This document shows positions 52,898 through 61,758 of a stretch of DNA of 64,000 nt, piece by piece. The notes under the pieces are model-generated. The model had not been told where the DNA came from and made no database searches. It saw only the letters and a program-made list of their open reading frames with translations. The stretch is from JAKAFX01 sp049965715 (lineage in GTDB: Archaea; Thermoplasmatota; Thermoplasmata; Thermoplasmatales; Thermoplasmataceae). Numbering within the stretch: position 1 is the stretch's first letter; each line of letters opens with the position of its first letter. A program made the position numbers and the translations under genes. The stretch spans positions 96,484 through 160,483 of the forward strand of contig JBMFWA010000002.1 of the NCBI GenBank assembly GCA_049965715.1. Direction: 5' to 3'.

Positions 52898-53930
52898 ACT
52901 TCTGGACAAACTGGTCGACGGATTCAGTCTTTCCCAAGCTGAGGCGGAGGAACTGATGATGCACTTGATCGAATCCCCGGATCATGAGGTTATGAAAGCG
53001 GTGTTTCTGACCGCACTTGCGGTGAAAGGCGAGACCCCGGATGAGATTGCAGGAATTGCCTCTGCAATCAAAAAATATTCGAGAATCGGCACAATACCAG
53101 GCAGCACCGATATCGTCGGGACTGGCGGCGACATGAAGAATACCATCAATGCAAGCACATGCGCCTCCATTGTTGCCGCTTCCATGGGAATAAGGATCGT
53201 GAAACACGGCAACAGGGCCGTCACTGGTACCTTTGGCAGTGCGGATTTCCTTGCCAGGCTTGGCTATGATTTTTCCTTCACAAGGGAAGAGGCACTTGCC
53301 AGGGTCAGGAAACACAATTTCCTCTTCATAATGGCACCCATGTACAATGACAGCTTCTCGAAATTTTCCTCTACCAGAAAGAAGATCAGGATGCCAACCA
53401 TATTCAACATCATGGGACCCATAACCAATCCCGCGGATCCTGAGAAATCCGTCATAGGATCGATTTCCCGCGACCTCTCGGAAAAATATGCAAAGGTCCT
53501 CAGCAGTACCGGAAAAACCGGAATGATAGTCACCTCGAGCGACGGCCTCGACGAGATATCCACAGGCGATGTCAGTTCCGTGATCAGGGTGACGGATGAA
53601 ATCAGCGAGGAAAAGGTGGATCCTGTGCAGATCACAGGGAGGAAGATCAGCCTCTCCTCTGTGCAGGGTAAGTCTGCCGATGAGATATTCAGAAAAAATC
53701 TAGAGGGGCTCTATGGCAAGGATCAGAACTGCGCGTCATTCATAGCGATCAACGCAGCACCAGCATTATTCCTGAACGGAATGTCCAGCGATCTCAAGGA
53801 CGGCTACGAGGCTGCACTGAACCACATAAATAGCGGATACGTGAGGGATTACATGGAAAGGCTGTTCAGCAACGGGTCGGGGGGTGATGAGAATGGCATT
53901 GAGGCCGGCCGTAAAGATCTGCGGAATTAA
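52890..53930 (+). CDS. trpD: Anthranilate phosphoribosyltransferase
   Basis: Joins anthranilate and PRPP. The PRPP/Mg motif is GTGGDMKNTINAST, then VKHGNRAVTGTFGSADFLARLG as in all TrpD. The length of 346 residues is normal. GTG start, overlapping trpA by 8 bp; it overlaps trpF by about 38 bp. Confidence 0.94.
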   Translation: MHKLLDKLVDGFSLSQAEAEELMMHLIESPDHEVMKAVFLTALAVKGETPDEIAGIASAIKKYSRIGTIPGSTDIVGTGGDMKNTINASTCASIVAASMGIRIVKHGNRAVTGTFGSADFLARLGYDFSFTREEALARVRKHNFLFIMAPMYNDSFSKFSSTRKKIRMPTIFNIMGPITNPADPEKSVIGSISRDLSEKYAKVLSSTGKTGMIVTSSDGLDEISTGDVSSVIRVTDEISEEKVDPVQITGRKISLSSVQGKSADEIFRKNLEGLYGKDQNCASFIAINAAPALFLNGMSSDLKDGYEAALNHINSGYVRDYMERLFSNGSGGDENGIEAGRKDLRN

Positions 53931-54492
53931 GCATTATGAGGATGCCGTCATGATCGCCAGATACGAACCGGACATGATGGGGGTCGTTCTTGATCCGAAA
54001 GTCCTGCGATCCGGCGACGAGGACCTGATAAGGAGGATGAACAGTCTGGGGATACCCACAGTGGGAGTCTACACAGACGAGAACTCAATAATGCACAGTG
54101 ATCTCAATGAGGATATTGTCCAGATCCATTTTCCCCATGGTGATCAAATCATTGATTATGTTCACAGCACGGGAAGAAAGGTGATCTCCGTTGTGAACTA
54201 CAGTGGACCGCAAAATTCTGTTCTGGAGATCAAATCACAAAAAAATGCAGGCGCTGACAGAGTTCTGCTTGAACGAAGGGATGGAATAGCAGATGTCGCC
54301 CAGGATCTTGGGTCTGTTCTCCAGTCAGTGACCGCAGGCCTTTCCGGAAGGGTATCGGCGTCAAATGTCAGGAGGCTGCTTGACCTGAATCCGGAATTTG
54401 TGGACCTGAGCAGTTCTCTGGAATCGTCTGTCGGCCAGAAGGACCCGGAGAAGGTCAGGAATTTCTTCAGGGAGTTCAGGAACCATGAATAA
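53893..54492 (+). CDS. trpF: Phosphoribosylanthranilate isomerase
   Basis: Performs the Amadori rearrangement before TrpC. The start ALRPAVKICGIKHYEDA carries the catalytic cysteine (KICGI); VGVYTDEN and the catalytic Asp/phosphate loop GLSGRVSASNV follow. About 199 residues. The frame opens with GTG at 53884; ATG 53893 gives the normal N-terminus and has GGTGAT upstream. It starts inside the 3' end of trpD and overlaps trpE by 8 bp. Confidence 0.92.
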   Translation: MALRPAVKICGIKHYEDAVMIARYEPDMMGVVLDPKVLRSGDEDLIRRMNSLGIPTVGVYTDENSIMHSDLNEDIVQIHFPHGDQIIDYVHSTGRKVISVVNYSGPQNSVLEIKSQKNAGADRVLLERRDGIADVAQDLGSVLQSVTAGLSGRVSASNVRRLLDLNPEFVDLSSSLESSVGQKDPEKVRNFFREFRNHE

Positions 54493-55678
54493 CATTTACA
54501 GAAGCCTTGCCGACCTGACCTCGGATTACGAAAACTTTGCATACTTCTGCAAGTACGACAGGAACACGAGGACAAAGGGGGTCGAGAGACTTTACCTTTC
54601 GAACTCAGATCCGGTGTTCATCCATGAGAGAATGCTTGATCCGCTGTCCCGCATAAGGGAGTCATTCATGGGAAAATCCTGCGAATCTGTGGAAACTGAA
54701 TTCCCTGTGGTGTACTCATACGACTACGTGGATTCCCTCTTTCCTGATCTCGGGATAAGTAGATCGGACTGGCCCTCTGTCATGGCGATCCTGCCAGAAA
54801 AGGTCATTGACGGCACGCATGAAAGAACTGATCTAATGGAGTTTGTTCCCGGATCATATCCGCCAGACAGGGATCAGGAGATGAAAATAGCAGACGCAAT
54901 CAGGAGGATAAGAAGCGGCGATCTACTGCAGGTTGTCCTGTCGGAACGCTTTCCCATGAACGAGACCGATCTTTTCCGGTCGCTTGATCATATGTCGAGA
55001 TTTGACAGATCGCTCTACGTCTTCTATTTCAAATTCGGAAAATACAGTATAGTCGGGAGCTCGCCGGAAAACCTTGTCACGGTCAGGAACCGCATGGTGG
55101 AAATTTTTCCCATTGCGGGCACACGTCCCCGTGGTGAAACACCAGAAGAGGACTTAATGCTTGAGGATGATCTGCTCAAGGACGGCAAGGAGCTCCTGGA
55201 GCACAGGATGCTGGTGGATCTCGCCAGAAACGACATAGGAAAGATAGCAGTGGCGGGAAGTGTGAAGGTAACGAAATCCATGCAGGTGCAGAAATTCGCC
55301 ACCGTGCAGCACATCGTCAGCAGGGTGGAGGGGCAGCTGGGCCCGGGAATTGATATGGATGATATCGTAAACAGCGTTTTTCCGGCTGGAACTGTCAGCG
55401 GGGCACCTAAAAAGAGGGCGATGGAACTCATAAACGGATACGAGAATCATCCCAGGGGACCGTATTCGGGATCATTGGGAATTGCAGGGCGGAACCATGT
55501 CGACCTGGCCCTCACAATAAGGTCAATATTCAGCAACGGCAGCGAGACATTCACTCAGGCGGGCGCCGGGATAGTGAAGGATTCTGTGCCGGTTAACGAG
55601 GTTATGGAAATGAGGAGAAAAGCGTCAACTGTCTTTGGAGGTGTGGGAATTGAAAGTTCTGCTCATAAACAACTATGA
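54485..55678 (+). CDS. trpE: Anthranilate synthase component I
   Basis: Converts chorismate to anthranilate with ammonia from TrpG. The chorismate-binding domain is complete: DLLQVVLSERF, IVGSSPENLVTV, PIAGTRPRG, DLARNDIGKIA, VFPAGTVSGAPKKRAMELI and GAGIVKDSVP. At 397 residues it is shorter than many TrpE, mostly in the N-terminal regulatory domain; YLSNSDPVF may be the shortened site of tryptophan feedback. Overlaps trpF by 8 bp and trpG by 29 bp. Confidence 0.95.
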   Translation: MNNIYRSLADLTSDYENFAYFCKYDRNTRTKGVERLYLSNSDPVFIHERMLDPLSRIRESFMGKSCESVETEFPVVYSYDYVDSLFPDLGISRSDWPSVMAILPEKVIDGTHERTDLMEFVPGSYPPDRDQEMKIADAIRRIRSGDLLQVVLSERFPMNETDLFRSLDHMSRFDRSLYVFYFKFGKYSIVGSSPENLVTVRNRMVEIFPIAGTRPRGETPEEDLMLEDDLLKDGKELLEHRMLVDLARNDIGKIAVAGSVKVTKSMQVQKFATVQHIVSRVEGQLGPGIDMDDIVNSVFPAGTVSGAPKKRAMELINGYENHPRGPYSGSLGIAGRNHVDLALTIRSIFSNGSETFTQAGAGIVKDSVPVNEVMEMRRKASTVFGGVGIESSAHKQL

Positions 55679-56204
55679 TTCATTCGTTTACAACATTTAC
55701 CAGATGCTCTTGGCAAGAGGAGACAGCGTGGAACTCAGGAACAATGATGATCTGCCTGCAGGGGAATATTACAGTAAGGTCATCATCTCCCCTGGCCCCG
55801 GGAATCCGGTGAACAGGTCTGACTCAGGGAATATCATGGAATTCCTGGAGGCAGGAAACTACGGGACAGTGCTCGGGATATGCTTCGGCCACCAGATCAT
55901 AGGAAGATTTCTGGGGTCGGACATCAGACTTTCAAAAAGTCTGATGCACGGTGAGATAGACGAGATCATGAACCTCGGCGCACCCCTTTTGAAGGGCCTG
56001 CCGGAAAAATTCCATGCGGTCAGATACCACTCCCTTGCCATAAGCCCCTCGGAAAGATTGATTGTAGATGCCGTATCGGGAAGAGACGGCGAAGTCATGG
56101 CATTCCACGACAGCGGGATGAGATACTTCGGTCTCCAGTTCCATCCCGAGAGTTATTATTCAGAATATGGAGCTGAAATACTGGACAATTTCATGGTGAT
56201 ATAG
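55650..56204 (+). CDS. trpG: Anthranilate synthase component II (glutamine amidotransferase)
   Basis: Supplies ammonia to TrpE. The class I amidotransferase triad is present: Cys in LGICFGHQII, His and Glu in LQFHPESYYS. It begins MKVLLINNYDSFVYNIYQ from TTG at 55650, 6 nt after GGAGGTG; earlier TTG 55635 and GTG 55641 are less likely. It overlaps trpE by 29 bp, typical of coupled partner subunits, and trpC starts directly after its stop. Confidence 0.94.
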   Translation: MKVLLINNYDSFVYNIYQMLLARGDSVELRNNDDLPAGEYYSKVIISPGPGNPVNRSDSGNIMEFLEAGNYGTVLGICFGHQIIGRFLGSDIRLSKSLMHGEIDEIMNLGAPLLKGLPEKFHAVRYHSLAISPSERLIVDAVSGRDGEVMAFHDSGMRYFGLQFHPESYYSEYGAEILDNFMVI

Positions 56205-56960
56205 ATGGAAAGTATAGTTGAGAGAATTTACAGGGAAAACGTGAACAGGAAACCTGTCGAGCACACTAACAGGAAGAGAGGAACACTGAGCATGATAGAA
56301 AGAATAAGGATGGCAAACTCTGAAGGGAGGATAGCGGTCATCTCCGAGTACAAGCGGAGATCGCCGTCCGGGTTTGTTAACACCAGAAACACTGATCTGC
56401 GGGAATACGCAAAGAGCCTCATCAGAAAAGGCGTGGATGGAATCAGCGTTCTCACAGAGCCGGATTACTTTGGGGGGTCTTACAGCGACATATCCTCCAT
56501 ATCAGATCTGAACATCCCCGTACTTGGCAAGGATTTCGTTTCGACAAGGGAGATGATCCGAAGCTCTTTTTTTGCAGGAAGTGATATGGTATTGATCATA
56601 GCGGATTTCCTGGAGCCAGGGCTCCTGAAGGACCTTTGTGATTACTCCGTCAGCCTGGGCATGGAGGTTCTGCTGGAATTTCATGATATGGTGAATCTGG
56701 AAAAAATAGAGATGATGAGAAAGATGGACAGGATTGCCGTGGGATATAACAGGAGGGACCTGAGGACGATGCAGATGGAGGACGGATGTTCTTTCGTGCC
56801 CGATCGGGAATTCGGTGTTCCTGTTATCCTGGAGAGCGGCATTTCGCCTGAAAATATATCGCAGCTACCGGTTGAAAGGTTCAACGCCCTTCTGATCGGA
56901 TCATCCATACTCGAGAACAGCCTTGATCCCTCGATCATAATAAACAGGAATGGTGCATGA
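56205..56960 (+). CDS. trpC: Indole-3-glycerol phosphate synthase
   Basis: Closes the indole ring. It is a TIM barrel of 251 residues with the catalytic lysine in ISEYKRRSPSG, then SVLTEPDYFGGS, VLGKDFV (second lysine), LEFHDMVNLEK, GYNRRDL and LESGIS...LLIGSSI. ATG follows the trpG stop immediately. It overlaps the DAHP synthase gene by 4 bp. Confidence 0.94.
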   Translation: MESIVERIYRENVNRKPVEHTNRKRGTLSMIERIRMANSEGRIAVISEYKRRSPSGFVNTRNTDLREYAKSLIRKGVDGISVLTEPDYFGGSYSDISSISDLNIPVLGKDFVSTREMIRSSFFAGSDMVLIIADFLEPGLLKDLCDYSVSLGMEVLLEFHDMVNLEKIEMMRKMDRIAVGYNRRDLRTMQMEDGCSFVPDREFGVPVILESGISPENISQLPVERFNALLIGSSILENSLDPSIIINRNGA

Positions 56961-57760
56961 TGGAGGCAAACGAACTGTTTGACAGGATGGTCTCCGGTGA
57001 GGGATACTTCCTCAACATTGCCGGCCCATGTGCAGTGGAATCCCAGGATCAGGTTTCCGCGACCGCAAAGTACCTCAGCAGCATCGGCGTACCTGTACTG
57101 AGAGGTGGAGCATTCAAGCCCAGGACCTCGCCGGATTCGTTCCAGGGACTTGGTGAGGATGGTCTCAGGATACTTGCACAGGCACGCGAGGAGACTGGCA
57201 TGCTCATCGTAACCGAGGTGATGGACGTCGAGAAGATCAAGCTGGTGGAGAAATACACCGACATCATCCAGATAGGGTCAAGAAACTCACAGAACTTCAC
57301 CCTTCTGAGAAGGGTGGGAAGAAGTGAGAAGCCTGTTCTCCTTAAGAGGGGATTCGGCAACACGATTGATGAATTCGTGAATTCCGCAAGGTATGTGGCA
57401 ATGGAGGGCAACAGGAGAATTCTGATGGTTGAACGCGGCATCAGGACCTTCGAGATGTCCACGAGATTCACTCTGGACATTTCAGCTGTACCAGTGCTGA
57501 AGGAAAGGCTGCAGTATCCTGTCATCGTCGATCCTAGCCACCCTGCAGGCGTCGCCAGATATGTCGAACCACTGGCTCTTGCCGGAGCAGCAGCTGGAGC
57601 GGACGGCCTCATGGTCGAGGTTCATCCTGATCCGAGGAAAGCTTTGAGCGATCGTGATCAGCAGCTTGATTTTGCACAGTACAGCCACCTCAAAACCAGT
57701 GTCGATCGAATCCTTTCCGCAATGGGAAGGAAATCACTTCAGCTGGAGAGAATAATGTGA
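56957..57760 (+). CDS. aroF: 3-deoxy-7-phosphoheptulonate (DAHP) synthase
   Basis: First step of the shikimate pathway, from PEP and erythrose 4-phosphate. It is the short (267-residue) beta-type barrel without a regulatory domain: NIAGPCAVES, LRGGAFKPRTSP, QIGSRNSQNF, KPVLLKRGF, ERGIRTFE and PVIVDPSHPAG with metal ligands. It ends the trp operon after trpC (4 bp overlap), linking shikimate entry to tryptophan synthesis. Being beta-type without an ACT or chorismate mutase domain, it is probably controlled mainly by transcription. Confidence 0.94.
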   Translation: MMEANELFDRMVSGEGYFLNIAGPCAVESQDQVSATAKYLSSIGVPVLRGGAFKPRTSPDSFQGLGEDGLRILAQAREETGMLIVTEVMDVEKIKLVEKYTDIIQIGSRNSQNFTLLRRVGRSEKPVLLKRGFGNTIDEFVNSARYVAMEGNRRILMVERGIRTFEMSTRFTLDISAVPVLKERLQYPVIVDPSHPAGVARYVEPLALAGAAAGADGLMVEVHPDPRKALSDRDQQLDFAQYSHLKTSVDRILSAMGRKSLQLERIM

Positions 57761-57816
57761 TAATCCCTCCATGAGATGCCTGTTGCTGCGGATTCAGTGC
57801 ATAATTATGAGGGCTG

Positions 57817-57830
57817 TCGATATTTATAAA
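57817..57830 (+). promoter_or_regulatory. TATA box of the FKBP-trmJ unit
   Basis: GATATTTATAAATA lies about 50 nt before the FKBP ATG, giving a leader of roughly 25-30 nt. Confidence 0.5.
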
Positions 57831-57877
57831 TACAATCTTCAGATTTCGGACACCGCACTATTTCATGAGGAATTTTG

Positions 57878-58669
57878 ATGAAAAACGAGGATTTCATAAA
57901 GCTTGACTTTGAGCTCAGGGCAGGAGAGGACAAGAAACTATACGCCACCAACAAGGAAGATCTCGCAAAGGCCGAGAACATATACAATGAGGAGGCACAT
58001 TATGGCGATTACTACGGCATAGTCGGTACAGACAGCTTCCTGAAGAAGATCAATGAGTCTCTGCTGAATGCAGAGATCGGAAAGGAATATGAACTTGAGA
58101 TACCGCCCGAGGATGCATACGGTATTCGTGACCCTAAGAACATAAAGGTTCACACGGTCAGGGAATTCCAGAGGCAGAATATCGATCCTGTCGTTGGCCA
58201 GGAAGTAATAATTGACAGGAAACAGGGAAGGATCATCTCTGTGACGCCCGGAAGGGTGATGGTGGATTACAACAACAGATTCGCAGGCAAGACCATTTAT
58301 TACAAGTACACCGTGAAGGAAGTCATATCAGATCCTGCAGAGAAGGTCAGGGCGCTGCTCTTCATGAATTATTCCAGCAATGCGCAGAAATTTGGAATCA
58401 CTGCGGAAGGCGAGGATCTGAAACTGCAGGTACCGGAAGAATCCAAGTTTGATCACTACTGGTTCGATGTGAAATTCACCGTTGTGAATGAGATAAGAAA
58501 ATACGTTCCTGACAGGAACGTTGTGATCGTTGAGACATACCCCAAGCAGGAGAAAGTTGAGACACCAGCTGAAGAGACTTCAAAGGAAACCCCTGAGGCA
58601 CCTGCAGAAACCACACAGCCCGCAGAACCATCCACGGAAGCCGGTCCAGAAAAGACGGCAAATGAGTGA
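57878..58669 (+). CDS. FKBP-type peptidyl-prolyl isomerase (long archaeal type)
   Basis: A folding helper. The SlyD-like FKBP domain is split by an IF (insert-in-flap) chaperone domain: VGTDSFLKKINESLLNAEIGKEYEL, IPPEDAYGIRDP, VGQEVIIDRKQGRI and VDYNNRFAGKTIYYKYTVKEV (N-x-x-x-A-G-K-x-x-x-Y/F, typical of SlyD/archaeal long FKBPs). A second C-terminal domain follows (about 165-225). The tail is Pro/Glu/Thr/Ala-rich and likely disordered. ATG 57878; a TTG 57875 also exists. Overlaps trmJ by 8 bp. Confidence 0.9.
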   Translation: MKNEDFIKLDFELRAGEDKKLYATNKEDLAKAENIYNEEAHYGDYYGIVGTDSFLKKINESLLNAEIGKEYELEIPPEDAYGIRDPKNIKVHTVREFQRQNIDPVVGQEVIIDRKQGRIISVTPGRVMVDYNNRFAGKTIYYKYTVKEVISDPAEKVRALLFMNYSSNAQKFGITAEGEDLKLQVPEESKFDHYWFDVKFTVVNEIRKYVPDRNVVIVETYPKQEKVETPAEETSKETPEAPAETTQPAEPSTEAGPEKTANE

Positions 58670-59429
58670 CGAAGAACTCAGGGAAAAATTATCCAGCATA
58701 TCCCGGCGCGTGAGCGTGGTTCTCGTTGAACCCAAGTATTCCGGGAACATAGGCGCAGTGGCCAGGGTGATGAAGAACACCGGCCTCCGGTCGCTTTACA
58801 TAATCGGCGGGCCTGAAATAGACGATGAGGCTCTCATCAGATCCGTCCATGGCAGGGACATTCTTGAGTCATCAAGGCGAATAAACTCCATATCCGAAGT
58901 GAGGGATTTTGCAGATTATGTTGTGGGCACGTCAAGTGTTCCCACACTGAACAGGAAGAAGTTCGTAAGGATCCCAATGACGCCGGATGAGATGTGGAGA
59001 AAGCTGCTGCCGTCCGGCAAGAGGATAGCCCTTCTGTTTGGGCGGGAGGATGACGGCCTGAGAACCCAGGAGATCGAGATCTGCGATTTCTTTCTCTACA
59101 TTCCGGCAAACCCGGATTATTCTGCTTACAATCTCTCGCATGCTGTTGCAATAGTCCTGTACAAGCTCTTCGAACAGGTATACACCAGCGGGATCGTTCC
59201 TGATCCCATAAAGGGGCAGAACCTTGACAGGATGATTGATCGCATTCAGGATATCGTTCAGATGTCCGGTTATCCCGATCACAAAGCAAAAAATCTTGTG
59301 GTGATGATCAGGAGAATACTCTCCAGATCGGACCTCAGCGAGACGGAATTCTTCAAGCTGATGGGCATCCTTAAACTGGTGAGGCTGAAGATGTCCGGCG
59401 AACGCAATGATGACAAAGAATCGCAATGA
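58662..59429 (+). CDS. trmJ: tRNA 2'-O-methyltransferase TrmJ (SPOUT)
   Basis: Methylates the ribose of tRNA position 32. SPOUT knot motifs: VEPKYSGNIGAVARVMKNTG, LLFGREDDGL and IPANPDYSAYNLSHAVAIV. The C-terminal part is helical, as in TrmJ. ATG 58662 starts inside the FKBP stop (ATGAGTGA, 8 bp overlap); an earlier frame start at 58530 would just be the FKBP tail read in another frame. About 255 residues. Confidence 0.9.
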   Translation: MSDEELREKLSSISRRVSVVLVEPKYSGNIGAVARVMKNTGLRSLYIIGGPEIDDEALIRSVHGRDILESSRRINSISEVRDFADYVVGTSSVPTLNRKKFVRIPMTPDEMWRKLLPSGKRIALLFGREDDGLRTQEIEICDFFLYIPANPDYSAYNLSHAVAIVLYKLFEQVYTSGIVPDPIKGQNLDRMIDRIQDIVQMSGYPDHKAKNLVVMIRRILSRSDLSETEFFKLMGILKLVRLKMSGERNDDKESQ

Positions 59430-59459
59430 GCCTGAAGATCCCGATCTCACCTTCAGGGA

Positions 59460-60185
59460 GTGCTGGAACATCTTAAAGTACATGATTTCATTCTTTTTCT
59501 GTTGACAGAACCGCCGGATTATGAAAATTATGATTTCTCGCTCCAGTGGAAGCGCAGAGATCTGGTCAATGCTGCTGAACTGGAACTGGTTAGGAGACTG
59601 GCGGGGAAACCTGGAGTCTGCCTTGACATGGCAGGCGGATACGGCAGGATTGCTGGTGTTCTTGAGAACATCTGCGGCGAAACCCACCTCATAGACTTTT
59701 CATCACTGAATACGGATCGCGCCAGATCCAGCCTGAAGAAAACCATTGTTGTACAGGGTAACATCTTCGACCTTCCGTACGAGGACGACAGCTTTGACCT
59801 TGTTGTCCTGTTCAGGGTGATGCATCACATCGAAAATCCGCAGGATCTTTACAGGGAAATCATGAGAGTTGCAAAGGATGGCGCCACTGTCATTGTCAGC
59901 GTGCCCAATGTCCGGATGACAGAATTCAGAGGAATCGACACAATAAAACTGGTCGCAAAGGGTGACAATGGACATAGTATTTTTGCCGGCCCTCTTGAGT
60001 GCTACATGCACGAGGGATTCAGGCTTGAATCAATTCATGGACTTGGCCTCTTTGACAATGCCGTCGGAAAGATGATGAATTCTCTGAAATTCCTTTACAG
60101 GATTGATCTTTACACATCAGCCATCTGGTTCCTCAAGAACAATATCATACTCAAATTCACCGTGGAAAAAAGTGGATCGACCTGA
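59460..60185 (+). CDS. Class I SAM-dependent methyltransferase
   Basis: A 241-residue methyltransferase. Motif I is VCLDMAGGYGRIA, the acidic end of strand 2 is HLIDFSS, then VVQGNIFDLPYEDDSFDLVVLF and the HHIENPQDLYREIMRV helix. These resemble the Methyltransf_11 group, which act on small molecules, quinones or lipids. The GTG start is assumed; GGGAG overlaps it. It follows trmJ by 30 bp and may be co-transcribed. The substrate is unknown. Confidence 0.84.
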   Translation: MLEHLKVHDFILFLLTEPPDYENYDFSLQWKRRDLVNAAELELVRRLAGKPGVCLDMAGGYGRIAGVLENICGETHLIDFSSLNTDRARSSLKKTIVVQGNIFDLPYEDDSFDLVVLFRVMHHIENPQDLYREIMRVAKDGATVIVSVPNVRMTEFRGIDTIKLVAKGDNGHSIFAGPLECYMHEGFRLESIHGLGLFDNAVGKMMNSLKFLYRIDLYTSAIWFLKNNIILKFTVEKSGST

Positions 60186-60336
60186 ACAGCTCCTTGAATA
60201 CTGGGAGTGTTACGGAATCAGAAAAGGCGACATAAAATTTTATATCGTGATCAATGCTACAGGAGACCATAACAGGTTCGGATTTGTAAATCGTTGATCG
60301 ATTGCTTTCGTCCGATCACAGAACATGGTGCTGAAA
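60186..60336. promoter_or_regulatory. Promoter/leader of the eL18-uL13-uS9-Rpo10 operon
   Basis: AAAATTTTATATCG at about 60233-60246 is TATA-like and would give a leader of roughly 70 nt before eL18. Within it TGATCG (60295-60300) can pair with CGATCA (60313-60318) around a 12-nt loop. It may be a ribosomal-protein feedback site; not established. Confidence 0.45.
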
Positions 60337-60705
60337 ATGTCAATAAGATCAAACACTAAGACAAGTGATACCCTGAAATCAACCATCTCCGGGCTCCTTG
60401 AAATATCGAGAAAGGAGAATTCGGCTTTCTGGAGAGACATAGCTGAGAGAATCAGCATGGGAAGGAGAAGATATGCCAGCGTGGATGTGGGAAAGATAGA
60501 GAGGCTATGCTCAGACGGCGATACTGTTGTTGTAGCAGGTTCTGTCCTTGCCGGAGGCTACTTCCAGAAAAAGATAACGGTTTCCGCACTCAGGGCATCG
60601 GAGGCTGCCAGGGAAAAGATCAGGATAGGCGGCGGAACGTTCAAGCCTCTTGAGGAACTGGCCAGGGAGAACCCAAAGGGTACGAATCTCAAGATAATCA
60701 GGTGA
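60337..60705 (+). CDS. rpl18e: Large ribosomal subunit protein eL18
   Basis: A 50S protein of about 122 residues: start MSIRSNTKTSDTL, middle GKIERLCSDGDTVVVAGSVLAGG and end GGTFKPLEELARENPKG. ATG 60337 has GGTG about 6 nt upstream; ATG 60325 would add four residues. Overlaps uL13 by 4 bp. It begins the operon with uL13, uS9 and Rpo10. Confidence 0.94.
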   Translation: MSIRSNTKTSDTLKSTISGLLEISRKENSAFWRDIAERISMGRRRYASVDVGKIERLCSDGDTVVVAGSVLAGGYFQKKITVSALRASEAAREKIRIGGGTFKPLEELARENPKGTNLKIIR

Positions 60706-61130
60706 TTAAAGTGATTTACATAGATGGAAAAAACTCAATTTACGGAAGACTGTCCACTTACGTTGCAAAACAGCTGCTCAATGGTGAGGCTGTGACCATA
60801 GTCAACGCCCAGGATGTTGTAATCACTGGAAACAGGGAATTCATAACAAAACATTTCATCGAAGAGAGGGACGTGGGAAGTGTCAGGATGGGACCTTACT
60901 ATCCAAGGACACCGAACGCCATACTTCGCAGATCCATAGGAGAGATGCTTCCAAAGAAGAAGACCAGGGGAAAGGAGGCACTCGCAAGGTGCATGGTTTA
61001 TGTGGGCGTTCCTGCTGAATTCAAAGAAACGAAATTTGAGACTGTTCCGCAGGCCATGAACCAGAAGATGAGCGGTTACATGACGCTTGGCGATATTTCT
61101 AAAGTGCTAGGTTTGAAGGTGAAAAATTGA
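60702..61130 (+). CDS. rpl13: Large ribosomal subunit protein uL13
   Basis: A 50S protein of 142 residues with IDGKNSIYGRLSTYVAKQLL and GPYYPRTPNAILRRSIGEMLP typical of archaeal uL13. GTG start overlapping eL18 by 4 bp (a second GTG at 60711 is possible). It overlaps uS9 by 4 bp. Confidence 0.95.
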   Translation: MIKVIYIDGKNSIYGRLSTYVAKQLLNGEAVTIVNAQDVVITGNREFITKHFIEERDVGSVRMGPYYPRTPNAILRRSIGEMLPKKKTRGKEALARCMVYVGVPAEFKETKFETVPQAMNQKMSGYMTLGDISKVLGLKVKN

Positions 61131-61534
61131 AGAGTGCAAATGTAGTTCTTACCTCCGGTAAGAGAAAGACCGCGGTGGCCAGGGCTACCACGAAGAAGGG
61201 AAAGGGGATAATCACGATAAACGGCACCCCGGTTGAGATATATCCGGTGCCGCTTCTCAGGGAGAAGATAATGGAATCCGTCAGACTGGCCGGTGAGAAG
61301 GCCACCTCCATCGATGTTGAGGTCAAGGTTCACGGCGGAGGTCCCACGGGCCAGGCGGACGCTTCCAGAACCGCAATCGCAAAAGGAATGGTTAAGTACT
61401 TTAAGGACGACGCTCTTCAGGAAGTGTTCAGGCAGTATGACAGAACCCTTCTGGTCAACGATATCAGAAGGAAGATGCCAAAGAAACCAACTGGTTCTGG
61501 AGCCCGGGCAAAGAGACAGAAATCGTATAGGTGA
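61127..61534 (+). CDS. rps9: Small ribosomal subunit protein uS9
   Basis: Its basic tail reaches the P site. The 135 residues hold SGKRKTAVARATTKKGKG, HGGGPTGQADASRTAIAKG and the final KRQKSYR. TTG start overlapping uL13 by 4 bp. Rpo10 starts 4 bp after its stop. Confidence 0.95.
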   Translation: MKSANVVLTSGKRKTAVARATTKKGKGIITINGTPVEIYPVPLLREKIMESVRLAGEKATSIDVEVKVHGGGPTGQADASRTAIAKGMVKYFKDDALQEVFRQYDRTLLVNDIRRKMPKKPTGSGARAKRQKSYR

Positions 61535-61538
61535 TAAT

Positions 61539-61757
61539 GTGATAATCCCCGTCAGGTGTTTTAGTTGTGGCAGAGTGGTTGCCTCGGATTACGAGAGGTA
61601 CAAGGAGAAGCTCAGGGAACTTACCAGTGCCGGTGAACCAATAACATCGGAGAAGATCGAGGGCATCCTTGATTCCCTGGGAGTCGAAAGGTACTGCTGT
61701 CGCAGGATGATCATATCCCATACAGACCTTATAGACGAAATAATCCCCTTTTCCTAA
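61539..61757 (+). CDS. rpo10: RNA polymerase subunit Rpo10 (N)
   Basis: A 72-residue zinc-bundle subunit. The first Cys pair is RCFSCG near residue 7, and the second is RYCCRR near residue 50, with MIISHTDLIDEIIPF at the end. GTG 61539 gives the natural MIIPVRC start; a longer frame from 61293 only reads through uS9. It follows uS9 by 4 bp; tRNA-Pro begins one base after its stop. Confidence 0.94.
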   Translation: MIIPVRCFSCGRVVASDYERYKEKLRELTSAGEPITSEKIEGILDSLGVERYCCRRMIISHTDLIDEIIPFS

Positions 61758-61758
61758 A

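Noticed and set aside
58530..58661. Longer TrmJ start reaching 58530
   Set aside because: The extra residues are the low-complexity FKBP tail read in another frame; ATG 58662 gives the normal TrmJ start.
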